Below, piece after piece: positions 9,141 through 17,275 of a stretch of DNA of 64,000 nucleotides. This DNA is from Nocardioides sp. Root122 (GTDB lineage Bacteria > Actinomycetota > Actinomycetes > Propionibacteriales > Nocardioidaceae), in contig NZ_LMDE01000001.1 in NCBI RefSeq assembly GCF_001425025.1, positions 230,751-294,750 of the forward strand, in the 5' to 3' direction. The stretch's first letter is position 1. Each line of letters starts with the position of its first letter. The notes beneath the pieces are model-generated. The model was not told where the DNA came from and did no database searches. It saw only the letters and a list, made by a program, of their open reading frames with translations. The translations under genes and the position numbers were made by a program.

Positions 9141-9157
9141 TTGTTCGCGACGAACAA
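9141..9157. promoter_or_regulatory. Palindromic operator between divergent genes
   Basis: TTGTTCG-CGA-CGAACAA, a perfect 7-bp inverted repeat with a 3-bp spacer, lies 21 nt upstream of the PucR-type gene and 67 nt upstream of the ferredoxin reductase. It is placed to control both directions. The bound protein is not known: the PucR-type product, or a TetR-type fatty-acid regulator encoded elsewhere. Confidence 0.7.
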
Positions 9158-9223
9158 GAGTCTAGCCCCGATTCACGTGCTCAGCGCAGGAACATCCGGC
9201 CCGCCTCAGCCACATTGGATGAC

Positions 9224-10354
9224 ATGACCACGACTCTCGAGCCCCCCGCTCGCGGCGCGCGCCCGAGCCGCCGACTGGGAGACCACCTGGTCCGCGTCGC
9301 CGAGGCCGCCACGACGCCCTACCTCCCGGCCGACTTCCTGGACCTCTTCGCACCCCTGCGCTCGGGTGCCGACCTGCGCGGTCGCATCGAGTCCGTCCAC
9401 CCCGAGACCGCCGACGCGGCCACCATCGTGATCCGCCCCGGCGCCGACTGGGCCGGCCACGTGCCCGGCCAGTACCTCCGCATCGGCATCGACGTCGACG
9501 GCGTACGCCAGTGGCGCGCCTACTCGCTGACCCACGGCCCGCGCCGCGACGGTCGCATCTCGATCACCGTCAAGGCCGTGCCGGACGGCCTGGTCAGCAA
9601 CCACCTCGTGCACGAGGCCTGTCCCGGCACCCTGGTCCACCTCGAGCAGGCGGCCGGCGAGTTCGTGCTCCCGCCCGCGGGTGGCAAGTTCCTGATGGTC
9701 ACCGCCGGCTCCGGCATCACGCCGGTCATCGGCATGCTGCGCAACCTGTTCCCCAGCACCGACGAGGGCGTGCTCCGCCCGGTCCGCAGCGCCGTCCACG
9801 ACATCGTCGTGGTCCACGTCGCGCCGAGCCACCCCGACTCGATCTTCATCCGCGACCTCGAGGCGCTCGACGCCGCGGGCGCGATCCGCCTCGTCGCGCG
9901 CTACGACGACGAGCACGGCGTCCTCGACGTCGACGACCTCGCCGCGCTCGTGCCCGACCTCGCCGAGCGCCAGACCCTGGCGTGCGGCCCGGCCGGCCTG
10001 CTCGACGCGCTCGCCGCGCACCACGACGCCGCCGGCCTCACGCTCACCACCGAGCAGTTCCGCACGGCGCGGGTCGAGCCCGGAGACGGTGGCACGGTCA
10101 CCTTCTCGTCCGGCACCACCCTCGAGCTCGACGGTGCGACGCCGATCCTCGACGCGGCCGAGGAGGCCGGGATGCTGATGCCGAGCGGCTGCCGGATGGG
10201 CATCTGCATGGGCTGCGTGATCCCGCTGCGCGAGGGCAGCGTCCGCGACCTGCGCAACGGCGCGATCACCACCGCCGTCCCCGGCGAGACCGGCGCCCTC
10301 AAGGTGCAGACCTGCATCAACGCCGCCGCCGGCCCCTGCCACATCGACCACTGA
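9224..10354 (+). CDS. Ferredoxin-type NAD(P)H reductase, electron donor to the desaturase
   Basis: A 376-residue three-domain reductase: an FAD-binding domain (RAYSLTHGP, flavin motif RxYS), a nucleotide-binding domain (MVTAGSGITPVIGMLR) and a C-terminal plant-type [2Fe-2S] domain with Cys323, Cys328, Cys331 and Cys364. It resembles mycobacterial Rv3230c, which passes NADPH electrons to the stearoyl-CoA desaturase DesA3; here too the desaturase gene follows (77-nt gap). ATG 9224 is preceded at 7 nt by CACATT, a weak leaderless -10. Confidence 0.93.
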   Translation: MTTTLEPPARGARPSRRLGDHLVRVAEAATTPYLPADFLDLFAPLRSGADLRGRIESVHPETADAATIVIRPGADWAGHVPGQYLRIGIDVDGVRQWRAYSLTHGPRRDGRISITVKAVPDGLVSNHLVHEACPGTLVHLEQAAGEFVLPPAGGKFLMVTAGSGITPVIGMLRNLFPSTDEGVLRPVRSAVHDIVVVHVAPSHPDSIFIRDLEALDAAGAIRLVARYDDEHGVLDVDDLAALVPDLAERQTLACGPAGLLDALAAHHDAAGLTLTTEQFRTARVEPGDGGTVTFSSGTTLELDGATPILDAAEEAGMLMPSGCRMGICMGCVIPLREGSVRDLRNGAITTAVPGETGALKVQTCINAAAGPCHIDH

Positions 10355-10373
10355 GGCCCACCACCCCCACCGC

Positions 10374-10412
10374 GTGGTTTCGAGGCTCGCTGCGCTCGCA
10401 CCTCAACCACCG
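10374..10412. repeat. Palindromic repeat, family A, copy 1
   Basis: A 39-bp imperfect palindrome starting GTGGTTTCGAGGCTCG and ending CACCTCAACCACCG, located between the reductase stop and the desaturase ribosome-binding site. The same element recurs at 21883-21921, 21932-21976 and 31321-31359. It is typical of REP-like extragenic repeats in this group of actinobacteria. Confidence 0.85.
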
Positions 10413-10431
10413 AAGAACGGAAGGAACACCC

Positions 10432-11664
10432 ATGACGACGATCCAGAAGAAGGCCGTCCTCGGCCAGGCCAACCCGATCGCGCACCTCACCGAGGCCGAC
10501 ATCGAGCAGATCGGCATCGAGCTCGACGCGATCCGCCAGGACGTCATCGACAGCCGCGGCGCCAGCGACGCGGCCTACATCCGCCGGGTCATCGACACCC
10601 AGCGCAAGATCGAGCTCGGCTCGCGCGCGGTGCTGCTGTTCAGCGCGTTCCCGCCGGCCTGGGTCCTCGGCACCCTCGGCCTGAGCATCTCCAAGATCCT
10701 CGACAACATGGAGATCGGCCACAACATCCTCCACGGCCAGTGGGACTGGATGCGCGACCCGAAGATCCACTCCTCGACCTGGGAGTGGGACATGGCCTCG
10801 CCGGCCGAGCAGTGGAAGCACAGCCACAACGAGCTCCACCACACCTACACCAACGTGATCGGCAAGGACAACGACCTCGGCTACGGCATCATGCGGGTCG
10901 ACGAGGACCAGCCGTGGACACCCGCGTCGCTGGCCCAGCCGCTGTTCTGCTTCATCAACGCCGTGTTCTTCGAGTACGGCATCGCCGCCTACGACCTCGA
11001 GCTCGGTGCGGTCATCGCCAAGAAGCAGACCAAGGACCCCGAGTTCCGTCGCCGTGCCAAGCAGGTGCTGGGCAAGATCCGCAAGCAGGCGACCAAGGAC
11101 TACGTCGTCCACCCCCTGCTGTCGATCCCGACCGGCTCGTTCGTGCCGACGCTCGCGGCCAACGTCACCGCCAACATCGTGCGCAACCTCTGGTCGAACT
11201 CGGTGATCCTCTGCGGTCACTTCCCCGAGGGCGTCGAGACCTTCGAGAAGCGCTCGATCGAGGGCGAGAGCAAGGGTGACTGGTACGTCCGCCAGATGCT
11301 CGGCAGTGCCAACATCTCCGGCTCGAAGTTCCTCCACCTGATGACCGGCAACCTGTCGCACCAGATCGAGCACCACCTGTTCCCGGACCTGCCGTCCAAC
11401 CGCTACGCCGAGATCGCGCCCAAGGTGCAGGCCCTCTTCGACAAGTACGACCTCACGTACTGCGCGCGGCCGATGGTCCCGCAGGTCGCCTCTGCCTGGC
11501 ACAAGGTCATCCGGCTGTCGCTCCCCAACGGCTGGCTCAAGACCACCAACGCAAAGAACGCCCCGCAGCAGCTGGCCGTGCTCTACAAGATGGCCACCGG
11601 CGACCGTCGTACCCGCCGCCTGCTGGGCCGCAAGCTGGAGAGCGAGGCGCGCGCCGCTGCGTGA
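10432..11664 (+). CDS. Membrane fatty-acid desaturase (DesA3-like)
   Basis: A 410-residue integral-membrane di-iron desaturase. The three histidine boxes are complete: HNILH (97-101), HSHNELHH (130-137) and HQIEHH (about 310-315). Hydrophobic segments at about 66-90 and 175-200 (and a longer one near 240-265) fit the family. It should introduce a double bond into acyl-CoA or lipid-bound acyl chains, with electrons from the reductase gene upstream. The start has a clear ribosome-binding site (GGAAGGA). The palindromic repeat in the leader may affect the ratio of the two messages. Confidence 0.93.
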   Translation: MTTIQKKAVLGQANPIAHLTEADIEQIGIELDAIRQDVIDSRGASDAAYIRRVIDTQRKIELGSRAVLLFSAFPPAWVLGTLGLSISKILDNMEIGHNILHGQWDWMRDPKIHSSTWEWDMASPAEQWKHSHNELHHTYTNVIGKDNDLGYGIMRVDEDQPWTPASLAQPLFCFINAVFFEYGIAAYDLELGAVIAKKQTKDPEFRRRAKQVLGKIRKQATKDYVVHPLLSIPTGSFVPTLAANVTANIVRNLWSNSVILCGHFPEGVETFEKRSIEGESKGDWYVRQMLGSANISGSKFLHLMTGNLSHQIEHHLFPDLPSNRYAEIAPKVQALFDKYDLTYCARPMVPQVASAWHKVIRLSLPNGWLKTTNAKNAPQQLAVLYKMATGDRRTRRLLGRKLESEARAAA

Positions 11665-11788
11665 CGCCCGGCGGCGACCACTCTCCGCCCCGTTCTCCGC
11701 CCCGTTCTCCGCTCCGGACGACGCACCCGCAGATCAGTAGTCCTGCCGATGTATCAGGACGGGCCTCCGCACATCCTTGATGTCGACA

Positions 11789-11818
11789 CCGCGCCAGGCT
11801 CGGGGGTGCCTGGCGCGG
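11789..11818 (+). terminator. Hairpin downstream of the desaturase
   Basis: CCGCGCCAGGC and its exact complement (11-bp stem) enclose an 8-nt loop. There is no T-tract, so it could be a weak terminator for the desaturase operon or a structure in the leader of the mini-ORFs that follow. Confidence 0.4.
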
Positions 11819-11866
11819 GTCACTGGAAACACACATGGGGGAGCTGTGGGGAACAACGGGGGAGAG

Positions 11867-11917
11867 ATGGACGTGTGCAGGACCAGCAGGACCGCCGCCA
11901 CGGGGGCGAGCCGATGA
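11867..11917 (+). CDS. 16-residue leader-like peptide ORF
   Basis: ATG 11867 is preceded by a strong purine stretch (GGGGGAGAG), encodes MDVCRTSRTAATGASR and stops with a TGA that overlaps the next ATG (ATGA at 11914-11917). The size, the cysteine at position 4 and the coupling suggest a leader or translational-coupling peptide, not a working protein. It is too short to judge by composition. Confidence 0.4.
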   Translation: MDVCRTSRTAATGASR

Positions 11918-12033
11918 TCCGCGTCGGTTCGGTGGGGCGGCCGCTGCAGGAGGACGCCGGTCGGGTCGTGGTCTACGTGCCGCGCCCGAGGGGGACGGCG
12001 GCCAACGAGATGCCGGCCTTCCCGGCAGCCTGA
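11914..12033 (+). CDS. 39-residue hypothetical protein
   Basis: Starts MIRVGSVGRPLQEDAG, ends ANEMPAFPAA; overlaps the 16-residue ORF by 4 nt and is followed 35 nt later by a strong terminator (12069-12100). The gene-like signs are the coupled start and the terminator, not homology. It shares a VxVPRPR/VPRRSRV-like stretch with the 78-residue product at 12220-12456, which could be chance. Confidence 0.45.
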   Translation: MIRVGSVGRPLQEDAGRVVVYVPRPRGTAANEMPAFPAA

Positions 12034-12068
12034 GGGGCTAGCGCCTCAAGCGCACGTCAACTCGTCGA

Positions 12069-12100
12069 TGAGGGACGGTCCTGGTCTGGACCGTCCCTCA
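12069..12100 (+). terminator. Rho-independent terminator
   Basis: A perfect 13-bp stem (TGAGGGACGGTCC and complement) with a 6-nt loop, followed by AGACTTTTCG. It would end transcription of the mini-ORFs at 11867-12033 and insulate the next gene. Confidence 0.8.
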
Positions 12101-12219
12101 AGACTTTTCGCAGGCTTCGCGCAGGCCATTCCCCCACATGGGGGAGCGCTCCTACCGTTGCCCGCGTGGCGATCCGTGGGGGGTCGCCCGGTGGTGGGGA
12201 CCAGAGGGGATTCGCTGAC

Positions 12220-12456
12220 ATGGGCGAGCACAGCATCGAGACGTCGGACATGGTTGGTCGGCTCGCCGACCTCCAACGGCTCACGGGGGGACTCCTCCCG
12301 CGACGTGAGCCCGAGCCGATCGTGATCCCTGAGGCGGCACGCCCTCTGATCCCTGTCCCCCGCCGGTCGCGGGTCTTCCTCCGGCACGGTGGCGGCCACG
12401 GAGCCTTCGCCGACGTCACGCTCACCGCGCCGCACGTCCGTCACGTCACCGACTGA
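12220..12456 (+). CDS. Hypothetical protein, 78 residues
   Basis: Short basic protein (MGEHSIETSDMVGRL...APHVRHVTD) with no recognised domain. The start has an AGAGGGGA ribosome-binding site at suitable distance. About 90 nt upstream is an inverted repeat CCCCCA-CA-TGGGGG (12129-12144) with a TACCGT hexamer nearby, a possible promoter/operator. It could encode a small regulatory or peptide-like product; function unknown. Confidence 0.55.
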   Translation: MGEHSIETSDMVGRLADLQRLTGGLLPRREPEPIVIPEAARPLIPVPRRSRVFLRHGGGHGAFADVTLTAPHVRHVTD

Positions 12457-12523
12457 CGCGATCGTCCGGCGCCGTCGCTGCGCCTCCCCGTTGTGCCTCC
12501 CCGATGGGGGCACGCCGCTGACC

Positions 12524-12529
12524 TAGCAT
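12524..12529 (+). promoter_or_regulatory. Leaderless -10 element
   Basis: TAGCAT ends 6 nt before GTG 12536, the expected position for a leaderless mRNA. A partial inverted repeat of CCCC/GGGG type (TGCCTCCCC-GAT-GGGGGCA, around 12495-12512) covers the -35 region. Confidence 0.55.
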
Positions 12530-12535
12530 CAGCCG

Positions 12536-14041
12536 GTGGTCTGGGTGGTGGGGGTGCTGCTGCTTGCCTGGATGGCGTGGGGACCCGTCGTCCTGGTCCT
12601 CGCCGCCGGCGCTCTCTGCGTGCCGCGCCTGCGCTGGTGGGTGCTGGACCGGACCTACGTCAGCCGGCAGGTCGCCGTCCGCACTGCGGGTGCTGTGGCC
12701 CTGCTGGTCGCCGCGGTAGTGGTCGTCCCCGACGGCTGGCTGCCGATCCCGCCGGCGCCGGGGATCTGGGCCGCGCCGTCCTACGTCGGTCGCCCGGCGT
12801 CGCCGCAGGCCATCACGTCCGAGCTCCCGCCGAACCCCCAGCTGTCGACCGTGCCGGCCACCAGCCGACCGGGCCCGGTGGGGCTCCAGCCCGACGTCGA
12901 GACCTCCTGGTTCGGCCTGCAACGGTGCGGTCGGCTCGAGGTGACCTCCACCGACCGGCTGGTCGCGCTGTGCCATGACCGGTCCGGGCCGGTGCTGCGC
13001 CTCGTGGACCCCGAGTCCATGCGGCCCGTGGAGACCAAGGACCTCCCCGAGGGTGACGGCCGCGCGGCCTGTCCGGGCGACGCGCTCTACCTCGATGCCC
13101 AGGACCGCGCAGTGGTGGCGACCACGGACCGCAGCGTGCTGGCGGTGCGCACCTCCGCGGACGAGGGCGAGGACGGTCTCCGCACGGAGACCACCTGGGA
13201 CCTCAAGCCCTACGTGCCGTTCGGTGACTGCGTGGTCGCGCTCGCCCCCGACTGGTCCGGCCGGATCTGGTGGGCTTCCGGGAAGGGGCTCGTCGGCACG
13301 ATCGCGCCGGAGTCGGACGACGTACGCGTGCTGGACCTCGCCGAGGACGTCGAGCACGGGTTCGCGACGGACCCCGACGGCGGCGTGCTGCTGGCCACGG
13401 ACGAGGCCGTGCACCGCCTCGGCGCCGGACCCGACGGCGTACCCCAGGTCACCTGGACCGCGGCGACCGGGCACGCGAGCGGCAGCGCGCCGGTGCTCGT
13501 GGACGGCGGCGCGGTCGCGGTCACCGACCTGGGCAAGGACCAGCTCTCCGTGGTGTTCCTCCGACGCGGCACCGGCGAGGAGGTCTGCCGCGAGGCCGTC
13601 TTCGGGAAGGGTGACGGGGACGTGGACGCCGACCTGGCGGCCGTCGGGCCGGGAGTGGTCGTGACCAACGACCACGACTACTCCTCGCCGCGCAGCACGC
13701 TCCTCGGCTTCACCAGCAGTGCTGGCGTCGCGCGCGTCGACCTGGTCGACGGCACGTGCGCCGAGCAGTGGACCAGCGAGCAGGTCGTCCCGGGCTCCGG
13801 CGCCGTCGCCAGCTGGCCCACGGGCCTGGTCTACGCCTGGACCAAGCGGCCCTCGCTGCTCGGCGTCAGCGCGTGGTACGTCACCGGGATCGACGCGCGG
13901 ACCGGCCGCAGCATGTGGAGTGTCCGCGCCGGGACCGGTCTGCTCGCCGGCAGTGACGGGTCGCGGCTCGCCCTCGGCCCCGGAGGCTCGCTCTGGATGG
14001 GCACGCTGTCCGGGCTGGTGCGCGTCACCGACCGCAGCTGA
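12536..14041 (+). CDS. Membrane protein with predicted extracellular beta-propeller
   Basis: A 501-residue protein. Two hydrophobic segments lie at the N-terminus (about 3-28 and 44-66), then a proline-rich linker and a 400-residue outside domain built of repeated short strands with WDL, GRIWWASGKG, GGVLLATDEAV and GSLWMGTLSGLVRV-type blades, suggestive of a PQQ-like or seven-bladed propeller. Four or more cysteines in the outside domain could form disulfides. No catalytic motif is seen. The GTG start is supported by the leaderless promoter at 12524. Confidence 0.75.
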   Translation: MVWVVGVLLLAWMAWGPVVLVLAAGALCVPRLRWWVLDRTYVSRQVAVRTAGAVALLVAAVVVVPDGWLPIPPAPGIWAAPSYVGRPASPQAITSELPPNPQLSTVPATSRPGPVGLQPDVETSWFGLQRCGRLEVTSTDRLVALCHDRSGPVLRLVDPESMRPVETKDLPEGDGRAACPGDALYLDAQDRAVVATTDRSVLAVRTSADEGEDGLRTETTWDLKPYVPFGDCVVALAPDWSGRIWWASGKGLVGTIAPESDDVRVLDLAEDVEHGFATDPDGGVLLATDEAVHRLGAGPDGVPQVTWTAATGHASGSAPVLVDGGAVAVTDLGKDQLSVVFLRRGTGEEVCREAVFGKGDGDVDADLAAVGPGVVVTNDHDYSSPRSTLLGFTSSAGVARVDLVDGTCAEQWTSEQVVPGSGAVASWPTGLVYAWTKRPSLLGVSAWYVTGIDARTGRSMWSVRAGTGLLAGSDGSRLALGPGGSLWMGTLSGLVRVTDRS

Positions 14042-14044
14042 GGC

Positions 14045-14884
14045 TCAGGGTGTGATCCCCATCGAGGCGAGCACCCGCGCACCGAGCTCCGCGTCCCCCG
14101 TCACGCGTACGCCGCCGGGCTGGGCGGGACGACGCCCACCGGCCAGCACGACGAAGGTCTCCCGGTCGGTCGTGAGGGTGACCGTGGGCTCGCCGTCGTC
14201 CGGACCTCCCGGGCGACCGCGGCCGTCCTCGCCCACCACGGCGATCGCCGGGTCGTGGCCGTCCACCTCGAGGCGTACGACGCTGCCGGCCGGTGCCTGC
14301 GCCCGCTTGGCCACGACGAAGGGCAGGCTCTCCATCAGGTAGTCGGTGCTGTGCCGGGCAGGCGCGGAGTCGAGGTTGCCGGGCATGTCGAGGGCCCGGC
14401 GGACGTCCTGCTCGTGCATCCAGACGTCCAGCGGCCGGTTGCGCAGCAGCAGTCCCGTCGTCCACCCGATGGCACCGAAGGCACCGGGCGCGGGCGCCGA
14501 CGGGTCCGTCGGCGGGTCGGCCAGCAGCTGGGTGTGGCGTGCCGTGGTGGACTCGCGGATCTCGGTGATCAGCGCGTCGGCGGTCTGGTCGCGGCGCGCC
14601 ACCACACCCTGCTCGGTGAACTGCCCCATCATCCCGCGGGCGTGCGGTGCCTCCCCGACCTCGACGTCGTCGTGCGGCCGGCCGGCGAGCAACGCCTCGA
14701 GGTGGGCGGTGTGCGCGGCGATCGCGTGGACGTCCCAGCCGGGCAGGTCCGTGGGGGTCGCCCACTGGTCGTCGCCGACGTGCTCGAGGAGGCGGGTGAA
14801 GGAGTCGACCGCCTCCCACCAGACGGCGATCAGGGCGCGCAGCCGCTCGGCATCGGTCGCGCTCGGGGTCGCGGGTGACGTCAT
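14045..14884 (-). CDS. Maleylpyruvate isomerase / mycothiol-dependent DinB-like protein
   Basis: A 279-residue member of the MDMPI family. The N-terminal DinB-like four-helix domain shows WWEAVDSFTRLLEHV, the metal-type histidine motif LPGWDVHAIAAHTAHLEALL, and a further helix with LLLRNRPLDVWMHEQDVRRALD. The C-terminus is the small beta domain typical of mycothiol-dependent enzymes (VRLEVDGHD..). The substrate is not evident; relatives use mycothiol as cofactor or in detoxification. ATG 14884 has TACTCT 7 nt before it, a leaderless promoter. Confidence 0.88.
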   Translation of the reverse strand: MTSPATPSATDAERLRALIAVWWEAVDSFTRLLEHVGDDQWATPTDLPGWDVHAIAAHTAHLEALLAGRPHDDVEVGEAPHARGMMGQFTEQGVVARRDQTADALITEIRESTTARHTQLLADPPTDPSAPAPGAFGAIGWTTGLLLRNRPLDVWMHEQDVRRALDMPGNLDSAPARHSTDYLMESLPFVVAKRAQAPAGSVVRLEVDGHDPAIAVVGEDGRGRPGGPDDGEPTVTLTTDRETFVVLAGGRRPAQPGGVRVTGDAELGARVLASMGITP

Positions 14885-15040
14885 GGAGGAGAGAGTAGGC
14901 CCACCCCTGGGTAGGTGTCGGCACGCGGGACGAGGGACCAATCGTCCCGTTCGCCCACGCGGTCGACGCAACGGTCCTAGCGTTCACAGCCAGTGACCGG
15001 GTCGACTCGCGGCCCCGAGTCCTTCGTAGTGGGGAACCTC

Positions 15041-16699
15041 ATGCACACACGCTTGCGCCGGCCTGCCGGCGCGTTGATCACCCTGACGCTGGCTGCCGGC
15101 GCGCTGGGCCTCGCCCCGGCGGCGTACGCCGCGGACGGCACCATCTCGGGGCTGGTGACCGGGTCCGGCGGCGCGCTCGAGAGCGTCGAGGTCGCGCTCT
15201 ACCAGTACAACATCACTGACAGCTACTGGGAGGCGATCGACTACACGGACACCGACGCGACCGGCCGCTACTCGATCGTCGCAACGGCCGGCGGCGCCTA
15301 CCGCGTCGGCTTCACGGACTACTACAACGGCCACGTCGAGGAGTTCTTCGACGACGCCGCGGACATCGACGACGCCGACACGATCAACGTCACCTCCGGC
15401 GGCAACGCCGTGGCCAGTGCCGACCTCGCGCCCGGTGCCCACGTCACCGGCACGGTGACCGGCCCGGGCGGTCGCGACCTGCAGGGGATCCGCGTCGTCG
15501 CCTACCGCAAGCAGGTGGACGAGGACGGCTACGTCCACTATCCCTCGGTCAGCTCCGCGTACACCGATGCAGACGGCACCTACGACGTCGCGGGCCTGGC
15601 TGCCGGCAGCTACAGGCTGGCCTTCAGCGACGCCTACGACGGTGACGTGCACACCTACGCCAACGAGTACTACGAGAACCAGCCCACCGTCGAGACGGCC
15701 AAGGACGTGACCGTGGCTGCCGCGGGCACGGTCTCGGGCATCGACGCCGAGCTGGCGCTCGACGCTGCGGTCAGCGGCAAGGTCACCAACGCTGCCGGCG
15801 CCGGCATCGAGGACGCCTGGATCCAGGCCCTCGTGAAGGTCGGGAACGACTGGAACTTCGCCGGCTCCGCCTTCTCCGGTGCGGACGGCAGCTACGTCCT
15901 CGACGGCCTGGCCGCAGGAACCTACCGCCTGCGCTTCGCCGCGTCGGTCGATCGTCAGCAGGTCGACGAGTACTGGAACGACCGCGGCCGCCTCGAGAAC
16001 GCCACGGACGTCCCGCTCGTCGCGGGTGGTCAGACCGCCGGCATCAACGCGCAGCTCGTCCCGGGCGAGCACGACGCCGAGATCACCGTGCAGAACACCG
16101 TCAAGCCCGCCGTCAGCGGCGCGACGGTCGTGGGATCCACCCTGACGGCGTCGACCGGATCGTGGTCGCCCACCCCGACGGAGTACTACTACGACTGGCT
16201 GCGTGACGGCGAGTTCATCGTCGGGTCCTACGACTCGACCTACACCCTGACCGCCGCCGACCTCGGCAAGTCCATCACCGTCCTGGTGACCGCCGGCGCG
16301 GACGACTGGGAGTACGGCCACGCCGAGTCCGCAGCCGTGGGTCCGGTGACCAACCCGGTGGTGGCCCCGCCGACCCCGACGCCCACCCCCACCCCGACGC
16401 CGACCCCGACCGTCGACGTGCCCACCGCCCTCACGGCGCTCGTGGCCACCCTCGACGTGACGGGCAAGCCCAAGGTGGGCAAGACCCTCAAGCTCACCGG
16501 CCTGGACAAGCTGCTGCGCGCCACCGGTGTGTCGTACAAGTTCCAGTGGCTCGCCGGGTCGAAGAAGATCAAGAAGGCGACGAAGTCCAAGCTCAAGGTC
16601 ACGAAGGCGATGAAGGGCAAGAAGATCTCGGTGAAGGTGACCGCGACCGCCGCCTCCTCGTCGAAGACGGTGAAGATCAAGGTCGGCAAGGTGCGCTGA
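15041..16699 (+). CDS. Secreted multidomain surface protein (carboxypeptidase-regulatory-like plus Ig-like)
   Basis: A 552-residue exported protein. Signal peptide at about 1-30 ending APAAYAADG; then three carboxypeptidase-regulatory-like (CarboxypepD_reg type) beta-sandwich repeats with D..G.Y...GL..G.YRL.F motifs (about 35-345); one Ig-like repeat of the type in the protein at 1-1290 (about 350-440); a PTPTPT linker; and a lysine-rich C-terminal domain with FQWLAGSKKIKKA. Role probably adhesive or structural on the cell wall. A long perfect hairpin follows the gene. ATG 15041 follows GGGGAACCTC; the frame upstream lacks a signal. Confidence 0.85.
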   Translation: MHTRLRRPAGALITLTLAAGALGLAPAAYAADGTISGLVTGSGGALESVEVALYQYNITDSYWEAIDYTDTDATGRYSIVATAGGAYRVGFTDYYNGHVEEFFDDAADIDDADTINVTSGGNAVASADLAPGAHVTGTVTGPGGRDLQGIRVVAYRKQVDEDGYVHYPSVSSAYTDADGTYDVAGLAAGSYRLAFSDAYDGDVHTYANEYYENQPTVETAKDVTVAAAGTVSGIDAELALDAAVSGKVTNAAGAGIEDAWIQALVKVGNDWNFAGSAFSGADGSYVLDGLAAGTYRLRFAASVDRQQVDEYWNDRGRLENATDVPLVAGGQTAGINAQLVPGEHDAEITVQNTVKPAVSGATVVGSTLTASTGSWSPTPTEYYYDWLRDGEFIVGSYDSTYTLTAADLGKSITVLVTAGADDWEYGHAESAAVGPVTNPVVAPPTPTPTPTPTPTPTVDVPTALTALVATLDVTGKPKVGKTLKLTGLDKLLRATGVSYKFQWLAGSKKIKKATKSKLKVTKAMKGKKISVKVTATAASSSKTVKIKVGKVR

Positions 16700-16714
16700 C
16701 GCGCTGACCCGCAC

Positions 16715-16756
16715 GCACGAGGGGCCGGACTCCAGCAGGAGTCCGGCCCCTCGTGC
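16715..16756 (+). terminator. Long perfect hairpin, probable terminator
   Basis: A perfect 19-bp stem (starts GCACGAGGGGCC) with a 4-nt AGCA loop directly after the surface-protein gene. It lacks a T-tract, as many actinobacterial terminators do. Confidence 0.75.
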
Positions 16757-16870
16757 GCGTGGAGGACACCCGCACGGTGTCCCGGGTCCTCGGAATCACC
16801 GTCGTCGGCCCCTACGCTGCCCGGGACGGCCGCCCCGAGGCGGTCGCGTCACCTCGACGAAGGAGCTGTC

Positions 16871-17080
16871 ATGGGTATCGGAATCGGCATCCTGCTGCTG
16901 GTCCTCGGCCTGATCCTGCTGTTCGCGATCAAGGAGTTCCCCGACTCGGTCCAGGACGTCGTCGACCCGAGCACGGTCGGCTGGATCCTGGTGATCGCCG
17001 GCGTCCTCGCCCTCGTCCTGGGCCTGGTGATGAACAAGCAGCGTGCGACGACCCACGTCGAGGAGCGCCGCGACGTCTGA
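16871..17080 (+). CDS. Small two-helix membrane protein (DUF6458-like)
   Basis: 69 residues with two membrane helices (IGILLLVLGLILLFAI and GWILVIAGVLALVLGLVM) joined by a short acidic loop, and a charged C-terminus HVEERRDV. The layout fits the actinobacterial DUF6458 family of unknown role. AAGGAGCTGTC upstream is a good ribosome-binding site. The 195 nt after it hold no gene but contain several short GTGTC/CACGTG-type dyads before the next gene. Confidence 0.85.
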   Translation: MGIGIGILLLVLGLILLFAIKEFPDSVQDVVDPSTVGWILVIAGVLALVLGLVMNKQRATTHVEERRDV

Positions 17081-17275
17081 CTCGGCGTGCAGGTCATCCC
17101 GGCCCTCCCGAACAGAGTGCGGTCGTGGTGACGTACGGAGCGCGTCACGAGAACCACACTCCCGAGGCGAACGTCGTGTTTCCCCCATGTCCCGTGTGCT
17201 CGACACCACGTGTTCGGGGACACTCGTGCGCGGGCTGGGTCCGACTCGCGGGCACAGCAGTCGAACGGGGGTGCG

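Noticed and set aside
12129..12512. CCCCA/TGGGG inverted repeats before 12220 and 12536 as one operator
   Set aside because: Spacing to the -10 hexamers differs and G/C runs are common here; too weak to claim.
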